Below, in pieces: positions 1 to 6,404 of a stretch of DNA of 64,000 bases (position 1 is the first letter of the stretch; each line of letters opens with the position of its first letter). Source of the stretch: Candidatus Limivivens intestinipullorum (GTDB lineage Bacteria > Bacillota > Clostridia > Lachnospirales > Lachnospiraceae); contig DVIQ01000035.1 in assembly GCA_018711185.1 (NCBI GenBank), positions 1-64,000 on the forward strand. Reading direction: 5' to 3'. The notes below the pieces were generated by a model. That model was not told the DNA's origin and did not search any database. It saw only the letters and a program-made list of their open reading frames with translations. The position numbers and the translations under genes are program-made.

Positions 1-345
1 TGGGAGGAGGCTTCCGCCAAGGCAAGCTGGGGAACCAATGTAACGGAGGTTCTGAACTGGGTGGCTGAGGGAAGCGCCGATGCCGGGATTGTATACGCCA
101 CGGACGCGGCTGTGAGAGCAGAGGATACGGATGTGGTGGCTGAGGCGCCCCAGGGAAGCCTGGCGGAGAAAGTAATTTATCCGGCCGCGGTGACGGAAGG
201 CTCCGCGAACCCTGAGGCTGCCCGCCTGTTCGTGGAATTTCTCCAAAGCGACGAAGCGTCGGAGATCTTTGCTGAGTACGGATTTACGCCGTATGAGGAA
301 GAGGAGGCAGAGACGGCTCTGGAAGAGACGGACGGTGCCGCGTAG
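1..345 (+). CDS. modA: Molybdate ABC transporter substrate-binding protein, C-terminal fragment
   Basis: This is the 3' end of a gene whose start lies left of the window; the frame is open from base 1 to the TAG at 343-345, about 114 codons. The product would be the extracytoplasmic molybdate-binding protein that delivers oxyanion to the ModB/ModC importer. The visible part has the ModA-like stretch ADAGIVYATDAAV, then a region around VIYPAAVTEGSANPEAARLFVEF and a C-terminal helix, as in the last third of periplasmic-binding-protein class II molybdate receptors. A Glu-rich tail closes the protein. modB and modC follow, which supports the name. The stop codon sits at the edge of a palindromic repeat at 341-375. 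The substrate could also be tungstate. Confidence 0.85.
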   Translation, partial: WEEASAKASWGTNVTEVLNWVAEGSADAGIVYATDAAVRAEDTDVVAEAPQGSLAEKVIYPAAVTEGSANPEAARLFVEFLQSDEASEIFAEYGFTPYEEEEAETALEETDGAA

Positions 346-375
346 CATGTGCGCAGACCTGGGCTGAACTGTTAT
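341..375 (-). repeat. Half copy of composite palindromic element (modA end)
   Basis: Read on the minus strand, this begins ATAACAGTTCAGCCC and continues AGGTCTGCGCACATGCT. It matches the plus-strand element at 1300-1342 apart from single-base differences. The modA stop codon lies inside it. Only one arm of the outer palindrome is present; the other arm would fall where the 110-bp tandem repeat begins. Confidence 0.7.
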
Positions 376-376
376 G

Positions 377-606
377 CAGAGTAAACCTGCATACGCCCGC
401 GGGGCAGGCGTACCACCGCCCCGGAAAAGTCTGGCGGGCGTACTTGGCATCCCTGAATGCATGCCGCCTATCCGGCGGCGGACTTTCAGAGTAAACCTGC
501 ATACGCCCGCGGGGCAGGCGTACCACCGCCCCGGAAAAGTCCGGCAGGCGTACTTGGCATCCCTGAATGCATGCCGCCTATCCGGCGGCGGGTTTTCAGA
601 GTAAAC
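377..606 (+). repeat. 110-bp direct tandem repeat, two units plus 10 bp
   Basis: Unit 1 is 377-486 and unit 2 is 487-596; both start CAGAGTAAACCTGC, and 597-606 repeats the first 10 bases. The units differ at four positions (432/542, 436/546, 482/592, 483/593). Each holds the hairpin GCCGCC-TATCC-GGCGGC and the GC-rich core CGCGGGGCAGGCGTAC. The repeat fills most of the modA-modB gap. Related single copies lie at 32549-32620 and, inverted, at 40790-40838. I see no gene here: the frames that remain open are by-products of the repeat. Confidence 0.9.
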
Positions 607-640
607 AGAGAGCAGCAGGGCAGGAAAGGAGGGGAAGAGG

Positions 641-1315
641 ATGGACTGGTCTCCGGTGTGGATTTCACTGAAAACGGCGTCTGTGACCATTGTAATCGTA
701 TTTTTTGTGGGCCTTTGGGCCGCGAAGATGGTGGCGGATCTGAAAAACGAAAAGCTGAAAATGGTGCTGGACGGTCTTTTGACTCTTCCAATGGTTCTGC
801 CGCCTACGGTGGCAGGCTGCTTCCTTTTGTATCTTTTCGGGGTTCGCCGGCCCCTGGGAATTTTTTTTCTGGAATATTTCGGAGTCAAGATCGCCTTTTC
901 CTGGGGGGCCACGGTTCTGGCGGCCGCGGTGATTTCCTTTCCGCTTATGTACCGCTCCGCCCGGGGAGCTTTGGAACAGGTGGATCAGAACCTGGTCTAT
1001 GCCGCCAGAACCCTGGGCTTTTCCGAATGGAAAATTTTCTGGAGGGTGCGCATGCCCGTCTGCATGCCGGGGATTGCCGGAGGCGCGGTTCTGGCTTTTG
1101 CCAGGGGGCTGGGAGAATTTGGAGCCACATCCATGATTGCCGGCAATATTCTGGGAAAAACCAGAACCCTTCCTCTGGCGGTCTACTCGGCAACCGCGGC
1201 AGGGGATATGGACACGGCGGGCCGTTATGTAACGGTGATTCTGCTGATCTCCTTCCTTGCGGTGGTGTTTATCAATTACTTTTCTAGGAAGGGATTTGGT
1301 AACAGTTCAGCCTAG
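641..1315 (+). CDS. modB: Molybdate ABC transporter permease
   Basis: This is the membrane channel subunit of the molybdate importer, 224 aa with about five hydrophobic segments. The cytoplasmic EAA loop is visible as AARTLGFSEWKIFWRVRMP followed by GGAVLAFARGLGEFGATSMI, the signature ModB/CysT-type permeases use to contact the ATPase. The ATG at 641 follows the ribosome site AAAGGAGGGG by a short AT-poor spacer. Length is normal for ModB. The last residues, NSSA, and the TAG stop are encoded by a palindromic repeat that begins at 1300, so the natural C-terminus may have been changed by repeat insertion. The gene lies between modA and modC in one orientation, as expected for an operon. Confidence 0.93.
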   Translation: MDWSPVWISLKTASVTIVIVFFVGLWAAKMVADLKNEKLKMVLDGLLTLPMVLPPTVAGCFLLYLFGVRRPLGIFFLEYFGVKIAFSWGATVLAAAVISFPLMYRSARGALEQVDQNLVYAARTLGFSEWKIFWRVRMPVCMPGIAGGAVLAFARGLGEFGATSMIAGNILGKTRTLPLAVYSATAAGDMDTAGRYVTVILLISFLAVVFINYFSRKGFGNSSA

Positions 1316-1342
1316 GTCTGCGCACATGCTGCGCGGACCGTA
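1300..1342 (+). repeat. Composite palindromic element at modB end
   Basis: TAACAGTTCAGCCTAGG leads into a hairpin with arms GGTCTGCGC (1315-1323) and GCGCGGACC (1331-1339) around loop ACATGCT; one pair is G-T. It provides the modB stop codon and is the inverted counterpart of 341-375. A third copy is at 35922-35977. Confidence 0.75.
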
Positions 1343-1359
1343 AGAACGTGATTCAGGCG

Positions 1360-1402
1360 TGCAAAATCCCATCGCCGCAGGCGATTTTAAACGGATTTTG
1401 CA
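1360..1402. repeat. Nested hairpin between modB and modC
   Basis: Outer arms TGCAAAATCC (1360-1369) and GGATTTTGCA (1393-1402) enclose inner arms ATCGCC (1371-1376) and GGCGAT (1380-1385). No T-tract follows, so it is not a standard terminator. It could limit transcription into modC or stabilise the upstream message. Confidence 0.7.
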
Positions 1403-1403
1403 T

Positions 1404-1432
1404 GTAACGGTTCAGCATGGCTGAACTGTTAC
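1404..1432. repeat. 29-bp palindromic repeat, copy 1
   Basis: Arms GTAACGGTTCAG and CTGAACTGTTAC flank a five-base centre (CATGG); a single G-T pair interrupts the 12-bp stem. Similar 29-bp copies are at 11731, 14239 and 35716. Confidence 0.8.
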
Positions 1433-1477
1433 GGGATTTGGACGAGGGAAAGGGAAAAGAAAGGAACCGTAAAACGC

Positions 1478-2539
1478 ATGAGCCTTAAAGTAGATATTCA
1501 GAAAAAATTTAAAGGCTTTACCCTGGACATTCGCTTTGAAAACCGGGGAGAGGGCGCCCTGGGAATTTTAGGCGCCTCCGGCTGCGGCAAGAGCATGACT
1601 TTGAAGTGCATTGCCGGAATCGAAACCCCGGACCGGGGGAAAATCATCCTCAATGACCAGGTGCTTTTCGATTCGGAAAAGAGGATAAACCGAAAGCCCC
1701 AGGAGCGGCGCGTGGGTTATCTGTTTCAGGATTACGCCTTGTTTCCGAATATGACGGTGGAGCAGAATGTGGCCTGCGCAGCGAGGCGCCCCAAAAGAGA
1801 GAGGGGTGCGTACGCCGCGGGCCTGATCAAACGTTTCGGACTTGCGGGACAGGAGAAGAAATACCCTTCCCAGCTCTCCGGGGGCCAGAAGCAGAGGACG
1901 GCCCTTGCCAGGATTATGGCCAACGAGCCGGAGGTTCTCCTTCTGGACGAGCCCTTCTCGGCAATGGACGCCTATCTGCGGGAGCAGCTTCTGCTTCGGC
2001 TGGAGGAAATTCTGGAGGAGTATGACGGGGATACGATCCTTGTGACCCACAGCAGAGATGAGGTTTACCGCGCCTGCAAAAGACTGTTGATTATGGACGC
2101 CGGACAGGCGGTCTGCAAGGGAGAGACAAAGAAGATTTTTGAAAAACCGGAGTATTTTTACGCCGCCAGAGTAACGGGATGCAAGAACCTTTCGCCGGCA
2201 AGAAGAATTTCGGATCACGAACTGGAGGCGCTGGACTGGGGCGTGCGTCTGAAAACGGCGGATCCGGTTTCGGCAGATACGTCTTTTGTGGGAATCCGGG
2301 CCCACTATTTTTACGCTCCAGAGCCAGGACAGAGGGAGGAAAACGTGTTTTGCCCGGTACAGGCCAGGGTATCGGAGGCGCCTTTTGAGGAAAATGTGAT
2401 ATTTTATACGGAGGCATCCAGAAAACAGGATAAGGAAATTTGGTGGAAGCTGGATAAGGAGACTTGGGAAAAACACCTGGGAGGGATCGTGCCGGCGCAG
2501 ATCTGCGTAAAGCCGGAGGATATCCTGGTTCTGCGGTAA
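1478..2539 (+). CDS. modC: Molybdate ABC transporter ATP-binding protein
   Basis: This is the cytoplasmic ATPase that powers molybdate uptake. Walker A is GASGCGKS at residues 32-39, the Q-loop is in YLFQDYALFPNMT, the ABC signature is LSGGQKQR, Walker B is EVLLLDEPFSAMD, and the H-loop is in ILVTHSRDEV. The length of 353 aa leaves about 120 residues after the ATPase domain, consistent with a regulatory tail of the ModC/MOP kind, but I could not see a clear Mop motif. A weak AAAGGAA ribosome site lies 8-14 bases before the ATG. The frame after the TAA stop at 2537-2539 stays open into the sigma-K fragment that follows, so the two genes are in one frame, separated only by this stop codon. Confidence 0.92.
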   Translation: MSLKVDIQKKFKGFTLDIRFENRGEGALGILGASGCGKSMTLKCIAGIETPDRGKIILNDQVLFDSEKRINRKPQERRVGYLFQDYALFPNMTVEQNVACAARRPKRERGAYAAGLIKRFGLAGQEKKYPSQLSGGQKQRTALARIMANEPEVLLLDEPFSAMDAYLREQLLLRLEEILEEYDGDTILVTHSRDEVYRACKRLLIMDAGQAVCKGETKKIFEKPEYFYAARVTGCKNLSPARRISDHELEALDWGVRLKTADPVSADTSFVGIRAHYFYAPEPGQREENVFCPVQARVSEAPFEENVIFYTEASRKQDKEIWWKLDKETWEKHLGGIVPAQICVKPEDILVLR

Positions 2540-2578
2540 AAGATCCGGCAGAGGCGAAAGCGTTTTGAGAGGATAGCT

Positions 2579-2583
2579 AATGA
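2579..2583 (+). other. AATGA at the 5' boundary of the sigK fragment
   Basis: The AATGA pentamer lies in the codons for Asn-Glu of the sequence RIANELLM, the same place where Bacillus subtilis SigK reads CIENEILM. From memory, AATGA is the core repeat used by the skin element of B. subtilis to split sigK. Homology to sigma-K starts at about this point. That it is a recombination site here is inference. Confidence 0.4.
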
Positions 2584-2590
2584 GCTTCTC

Positions 2591-2950
2591 ATGCTTCTTC
2601 GTTCCCGCCGGAAAATCGCCAGAGAGGTTTCCATCTATGAACCCATTGGCACGGACAAAGAGGGAAACGAAATCAGTCTTCTGGACATTATTGAGGGGGA
2701 AGCCGTGGACGTGGCGGGGCAGATGGATCTGAAAAGCGATACAAGGAAATTGTACGCGTTTATCGAGAGAGCTTTAAGCCCCAGAGAGCGGAAGGTAATT
2801 ATTCTGCGCTACGGCCTTGGAGGCGCCAGGGAGATGACTCAGCGAGAAATCGCGTCTGCCCTGGGAATTTCCAGATCCTATGTCTCAAGGATCGAGAAAA
2901 GCGCGTTAAAAAAACTGCGTGCCGGCTTTCCGGACAGCGGGGAGGAATAA
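2591..2950 (+). CDS. C-terminal half of sporulation sigma factor K (spoIIIC-like split gene)
   Basis: The product matches the second half of sigma-K: the linker YEPIGTDKEGNEISLLDII, then region 4 with LSPRERKVIILRYGL and the helix-turn-helix TQREIASALGISRSYVSRIEK. Whole sigma-K proteins have about 230 residues; here region 2 and the -10 recognition part are missing. In frame upstream, RIANELL still resembles sigma-K, then the similarity stops and the frame runs back to the modC stop without a start. The ATG at 2591 has no well-placed ribosome site (GAGAGG is about 19 bases away), which suggests this piece is not translated alone. It is either the 3' half of a sigK interrupted by a skin-like element or a truncated relic. 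The phosphopantetheinyl transferase gene starts 6 bases after it. Confidence 0.8.
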   Translation: MLLRSRRKIAREVSIYEPIGTDKEGNEISLLDIIEGEAVDVAGQMDLKSDTRKLYAFIERALSPRERKVIILRYGLGGAREMTQREIASALGISRSYVSRIEKSALKKLRAGFPDSGEE

Positions 2951-2956
2951 AGACCT

Positions 2957-3634
2957 ATGATTTATCTCATGGATACGGACGGGGAAGCGCAGGGGCTTTT
3001 GCCTTTGCTGCCGTCCTGGAAAAGGGAGAGACTGGAAAAATTGAAAAACGAAAAGGCGAGGCTTCAAAGCGGCTGCGCCTGGGCGCTGCTGGGATACGGG
3101 CTGAAAACAGAATACGGGCGGACGGACTGGCCGCCAGTGGAGCTTGGAGTCCATGGAAAACCGGAATTTCGAAGGGAAGAAGGAGGTTTGGGAGTCCCCT
3201 TTTTCAGCTTGAGCCATACGGACGGAGCGGCCATGTGCGCGCTGGATGACGGTCCGGTGGGAGCGGATATTCAGAAAATCGTGCCGTTTCGGGAGAGGAC
3301 TGTGCGCCGCTATGCCAGCGAGCGGGAGTGGAGGGCCCTGACGCTGCTGCCGGATCCCGAACGGGCGGCGATCCGGCTTTGGACCTTTAAAGAAGCCTAT
3401 GTAAAATATCAGGGCACCGGAATCGGGGTGGATTTGCGCTCCCTGGATTTTTCACATACTGTTTTTTCGGAAGACGGAGCGCGGTTTTTACTCTGCGGGC
3501 TTCATTTCCTGACGGGAGCATATGGCGACAGCCTGTATACGGTATGCGGCCATACAGCCTGGGGGGCTCCGGCGCTTATACACAGAGAGCAGCTTGAAAA
3601 AGCGGCTTGCCTTTTGGAAACAGGGCTGATATAA
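2957..3634 (+). CDS. Sfp-type 4'-phosphopantetheinyl transferase
   Basis: This enzyme moves the phosphopantetheine arm of CoA onto a serine of carrier proteins, converting apo- to holo-form. The family motifs appear in order: HGKPEF (66-71), FFSLSHTDGAAMCAL (82-96), VGADIQKI (101-108) and LWTFKEAYVKYQGTGI (141-156). D104, E146 and K150 correspond to the magnesium and CoA-binding residues; the usual second acidic residue of GIDIE is Gln106. The length of 225 aa is normal for the two-lobed Sfp group. GAGGAATAAAGACCT precedes the ATG, and the gene sits 6 bases after the sigma-K fragment. The only carrier protein in the window is at 24088-24318, so that protein is a plausible client, along with any fatty-acid or NRPS carrier elsewhere. 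Confidence 0.9.
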   Translation: MIYLMDTDGEAQGLLPLLPSWKRERLEKLKNEKARLQSGCAWALLGYGLKTEYGRTDWPPVELGVHGKPEFRREEGGLGVPFFSLSHTDGAAMCALDDGPVGADIQKIVPFRERTVRRYASEREWRALTLLPDPERAAIRLWTFKEAYVKYQGTGIGVDLRSLDFSHTVFSEDGARFLLCGLHFLTGAYGDSLYTVCGHTAWGAPALIHREQLEKAACLLETGLI

Positions 3635-3674
3635 TGATTCTATCCTGCCAAAGCGTTCGCTTTGGCTGTCTGAT

Positions 3675-3700
3675 GCCGCGGACAGCGGCGGTTTCTTTTC
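3675..3700 (+). terminator. Possible weak terminator after the PPTase gene
   Basis: Stem GCCGC (3675-3679) / GCGGC (3685-3689) is followed by GGTTTCTTTT. A second hairpin, GCCAAAGC-GTTC-GCTTTGGC at 3647-3666, lies just upstream without a T-tract. The 127-bp gap otherwise holds only the comM leader. Confidence 0.4.
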
Positions 3701-3761
3701 GGCGTATCGCTGAATATTCCAATCATTTTGTTTATTTTAATTCAGGAGGTGGGGCAGCTTT

Positions 3762-5291
3762 ATGTTTGCTTCTGTATTGTCTGCCGCCATTATTGGGGTG
3801 AAAGGAAGACTGATCCGTGTGGAGGCAGACGTCTGCGCCGGCCTTCCGGCCATGACAATGGTGGGCTACGTATCCGGCCAGGTCCGGGAGGCCCAGGAGA
3901 GAGTAAAAGCGGCTCTGCGAAACAGCGGAGCCGTGCTTCCTCCCAGGCGGATTACCTTAAACCTGGCGCCGGCGGATCTGCGAAAGGAGGGGACGGCCTT
4001 TGACCTTCCCATTGCGCTGGCTCTGCTTACGGCCTTCGGTCTTTTGCCGAAAGAATCCGTAAACGGGATTCTGGCAGTGGGGGAACTGAGTCTGAACGGC
4101 CAGCTAAAGCCGGTGCGCGGGGTTTTGCCTATTGCGGTTCTGGCGGCGAAAAGAGGGATCCGTCTTATGATCATCCCAAAGGAAAACCGGCGGGAGGCCG
4201 AGATGGCAGGGGGCGTCCGGATCGCCGCGGCGGAGAATCTGCGTCAGGTCTGGAACTGGCTGAGCGCGGGAGAGGCGCCGGAGACGGAAAAACCGGAGAC
4301 CGACTCCGAAGACGGTCTTTTATATGAGCCGAAAGCGCCGGATTTCGCCTCTGTCTGCGGACAGAAGGTGCTGCGGCGCGCCGCGGAGATCGCGGTGAGC
4401 GGTTTTCATAATCTTATGATGACCGGACCGCCCGGAGCGGGAAAATCCATGGCTGCCGCCTGCATTCCGGGGATTCTTCCGTCGCCCTCCCTGGAGGAGT
4501 GTCTGGAGATTTCCGGTGTTTACAGCGTGGCGGGGCTGCTTTCTCAGGAACGGCCCTTTTTGGACCGGCGCCCTTTTCGCGCGCCGCATCATACGATTTC
4601 CCAGAAGGCTATGGCCGGGGGCGGGGCGTTCCCCCGGCCCGGTGAAATCAGTCTGGCTCACCGGGGCGTGCTGTTTTTAGACGAGCTGCCGGAATTCCGG
4701 CGGGAAACCCTGGAAATTTTGAGACAGCCTTTGGAGGAGCGTGTGATCCGCATCAGCCGCGCCAGGGGCAGTACGGAGTTTCCGGCGGATTTTATGCTGG
4801 TGGCGGCAATGAATCCCTGTCCCTGCGGCTGTTACCCTGACAGGAGCCGCTGTACGTGTACGGACACCGACATTAAGAGGTATAGGGCAAAGATCAGCCG
4901 CCCGCTGACAGACCGGATCGACCTTTGGGCAGAGGCGGGGACTGTAACGTTTCAGGAACTGGAAGAGGGAGAAGAAAACGAGGACTCAAAAACGATACGG
5001 GGCAGGGTTGAGCGGGTCCGGACGGTGCAGGCAGAACGCTACCGAAACACCAGGTACCGTTTTAACGGAGATCTGGACGCGGAGGGCGTCCGCCGCTTCT
5101 GCCGTCTGGACGGCGCAGCGGAAAAACTGATGGAGAACGTGTATGCCCATCTGTCTCTCAGCGTAAGAGGATACCACCGGCTTCTCAAGGTGGCAAGAAC
5201 GATCGCGGACATGGATGGGGAAAGGGAAATTTTGCGGAGGCATTTGAGCGAGGCGGTTTGTTACCGAAAACCGGAGGAAGGAATCGAATGA
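3762..5291 (+). CDS. comM: ComM/YifB-family Mg-chelatase-like AAA+ ATPase
   Basis: Members act on DNA during natural transformation as hexameric branch-migration helicases. The N-terminal part (1-170) is the S5-like ChlI domain (AGLPAMTMVGYVSGQVREAQ). The AAA+ core has Walker A GPPGAGKS at 222-229 and Walker B GVLFLDELPEF. A Cys-rich insert CPCGCYPDRSRCTC follows, then the C-terminal lid ending in a helical domain (LSVRGYHRLLKVARTIAD). The length of 509 aa is typical. The ATG at 3762 is preceded by CAGGAGGTGGGG. dprA starts 13 bases after the stop, so DNA uptake and processing genes are grouped, although the family also occurs in species not known to transform. Confidence 0.93.
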   Translation: MFASVLSAAIIGVKGRLIRVEADVCAGLPAMTMVGYVSGQVREAQERVKAALRNSGAVLPPRRITLNLAPADLRKEGTAFDLPIALALLTAFGLLPKESVNGILAVGELSLNGQLKPVRGVLPIAVLAAKRGIRLMIIPKENRREAEMAGGVRIAAAENLRQVWNWLSAGEAPETEKPETDSEDGLLYEPKAPDFASVCGQKVLRRAAEIAVSGFHNLMMTGPPGAGKSMAAACIPGILPSPSLEECLEISGVYSVAGLLSQERPFLDRRPFRAPHHTISQKAMAGGGAFPRPGEISLAHRGVLFLDELPEFRRETLEILRQPLEERVIRISRARGSTEFPADFMLVAAMNPCPCGCYPDRSRCTCTDTDIKRYRAKISRPLTDRIDLWAEAGTVTFQELEEGEENEDSKTIRGRVERVRTVQAERYRNTRYRFNGDLDAEGVRRFCRLDGAAEKLMENVYAHLSLSVRGYHRLLKVARTIADMDGEREILRRHLSEAVCYRKPEEGIE

Positions 5292-5304
5292 CACAGGAGG
5301 GCGG

Positions 5305-6384
5305 ATGGAAGAATACTGGCTTTGGTTTTTGACCAGAAAGACATTGTACCGGCCCCAGCAGAGGGAGCTGCTGAGGGCGTTTTGCACGCCAAAGGGCGTC
5401 TTTGAGGCAAAGGAGGAGGAACTGGAAAGGCTGAAGGGACTTTCGCCCTCCCAGCGCGCAGAGCTTCTTGGGGGAAAGAGAGAGTGGAATCCGGAAAAAT
5501 ACGCGCATGGCCTGGACGCCAGAGGAATAAGATTTATCAGCCGCGAACACCCAAAGTTTCCGGAAAGACTGAAAGAGATCCCGGATCCTCCCTTTGGCCT
5601 GTTTGTAAAAGGTGCGCTGCCCCGGCCGGATATCCCTGCCGCGGCCATCATAGGCGCCAGAAGCTGCAGCCTTTACGGAAAGGAAAAGGCCGCGCAGCTT
5701 GGCAGCTTTCTGGCGGAAAACGGCATTCAGGTCATCAGCGGGATGGCGCTTGGAATCGACGGGGCGGCCCAGTGGGCGGCCCTGGAGGCCAAGGGAAAAA
5801 GTTTTGCTGTTCTTGGGTGCGGCGCGGATATCTGCTATCCCAAAAGCAACCGCAGCCTGTACGAGAGACTGGCAAGTGAAGGTGGAATACTTACCGAGTA
5901 TCCGCCCGGGACTCAGCCCCTGGCTATGCATTTTCCTGTGCGGAATCGAATCATCAGCGGCCTTTCCGACTGTGTGGCTGTGGTGGAGGCTAGGGAGAAA
6001 AGCGGTTCTTTGATTACGGCGGATCTGGCCTTGGATCAGGGAAAAGAGGTTTTCGCCGTACCCGGCAGAATGGAGGATCCGCTAAGCCGCGGGTGCAACC
6101 GTTTGATCGCCCAGGGCGCAGGAATTTTGTGGGAAAAAGAAGAACTTTTGTATGCCTGCGGACAGACTCCCGGGGCGGCCGGGAAAAAGGAAATTCCCAA
6201 GTTGGTACTTGAAAAAAAAGAAAATATGGTTTATAGTGTTCTGGATTTCCACTCCCGGAGTTTGGAGGAAATTGTGGAGGATACCGGTCTTTTGCCCCAG
6301 GAGGCGATGGCTGCCGTGGTATCCCTGAAGCTTTTGGGAGCAGTGAAAGAAACAGCAAAAAATTATTACGCAAAGCTTTTTTAG
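5305..6384 (+). CDS. dprA: DNA-processing protein DprA (Smf)
   Basis: DprA binds incoming single-stranded DNA and loads RecA. The N-terminal helical segment (1-90) is followed by the Rossmann-like core with GARSCSLYGKEKA, ISGMALGIDGAAQWAAL, VLGCGADICYP, GGILTEYPPGTQP and EKSGSLITADLALDQGKEVFAVPG, all family hallmarks. The last 60 residues form a winged-helix-like tail (RSLEEIVEDTGLLPQEAMAAVVSLKLLG) as in most Gram-positive DprA. The ribosome site AGGAGGG lies 5 bases before the ATG. It is flanked by comM and topA at distances of 13 and 20 bp, suggesting cotranscription. Confidence 0.95.
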   Translation: MEEYWLWFLTRKTLYRPQQRELLRAFCTPKGVFEAKEEELERLKGLSPSQRAELLGGKREWNPEKYAHGLDARGIRFISREHPKFPERLKEIPDPPFGLFVKGALPRPDIPAAAIIGARSCSLYGKEKAAQLGSFLAENGIQVISGMALGIDGAAQWAALEAKGKSFAVLGCGADICYPKSNRSLYERLASEGGILTEYPPGTQPLAMHFPVRNRIISGLSDCVAVVEAREKSGSLITADLALDQGKEVFAVPGRMEDPLSRGCNRLIAQGAGILWEKEELLYACGQTPGAAGKKEIPKLVLEKKENMVYSVLDFHSRSLEEIVEDTGLLPQEAMAAVVSLKLLGAVKETAKNYYAKLF

Positions 6385-6404
6385 CACTTTGCAGGGGGAA
6401 ATCA

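Noticed and set aside
377-606. CRISPR array
   Set aside because: Only two long units directly joined without spacers; this is a tandem duplication.
457-1287. 276-codon open frame over the tandem repeat and modB
   Set aside because: It is out of frame with modB, runs through the repeat, and has no recognisable domain.
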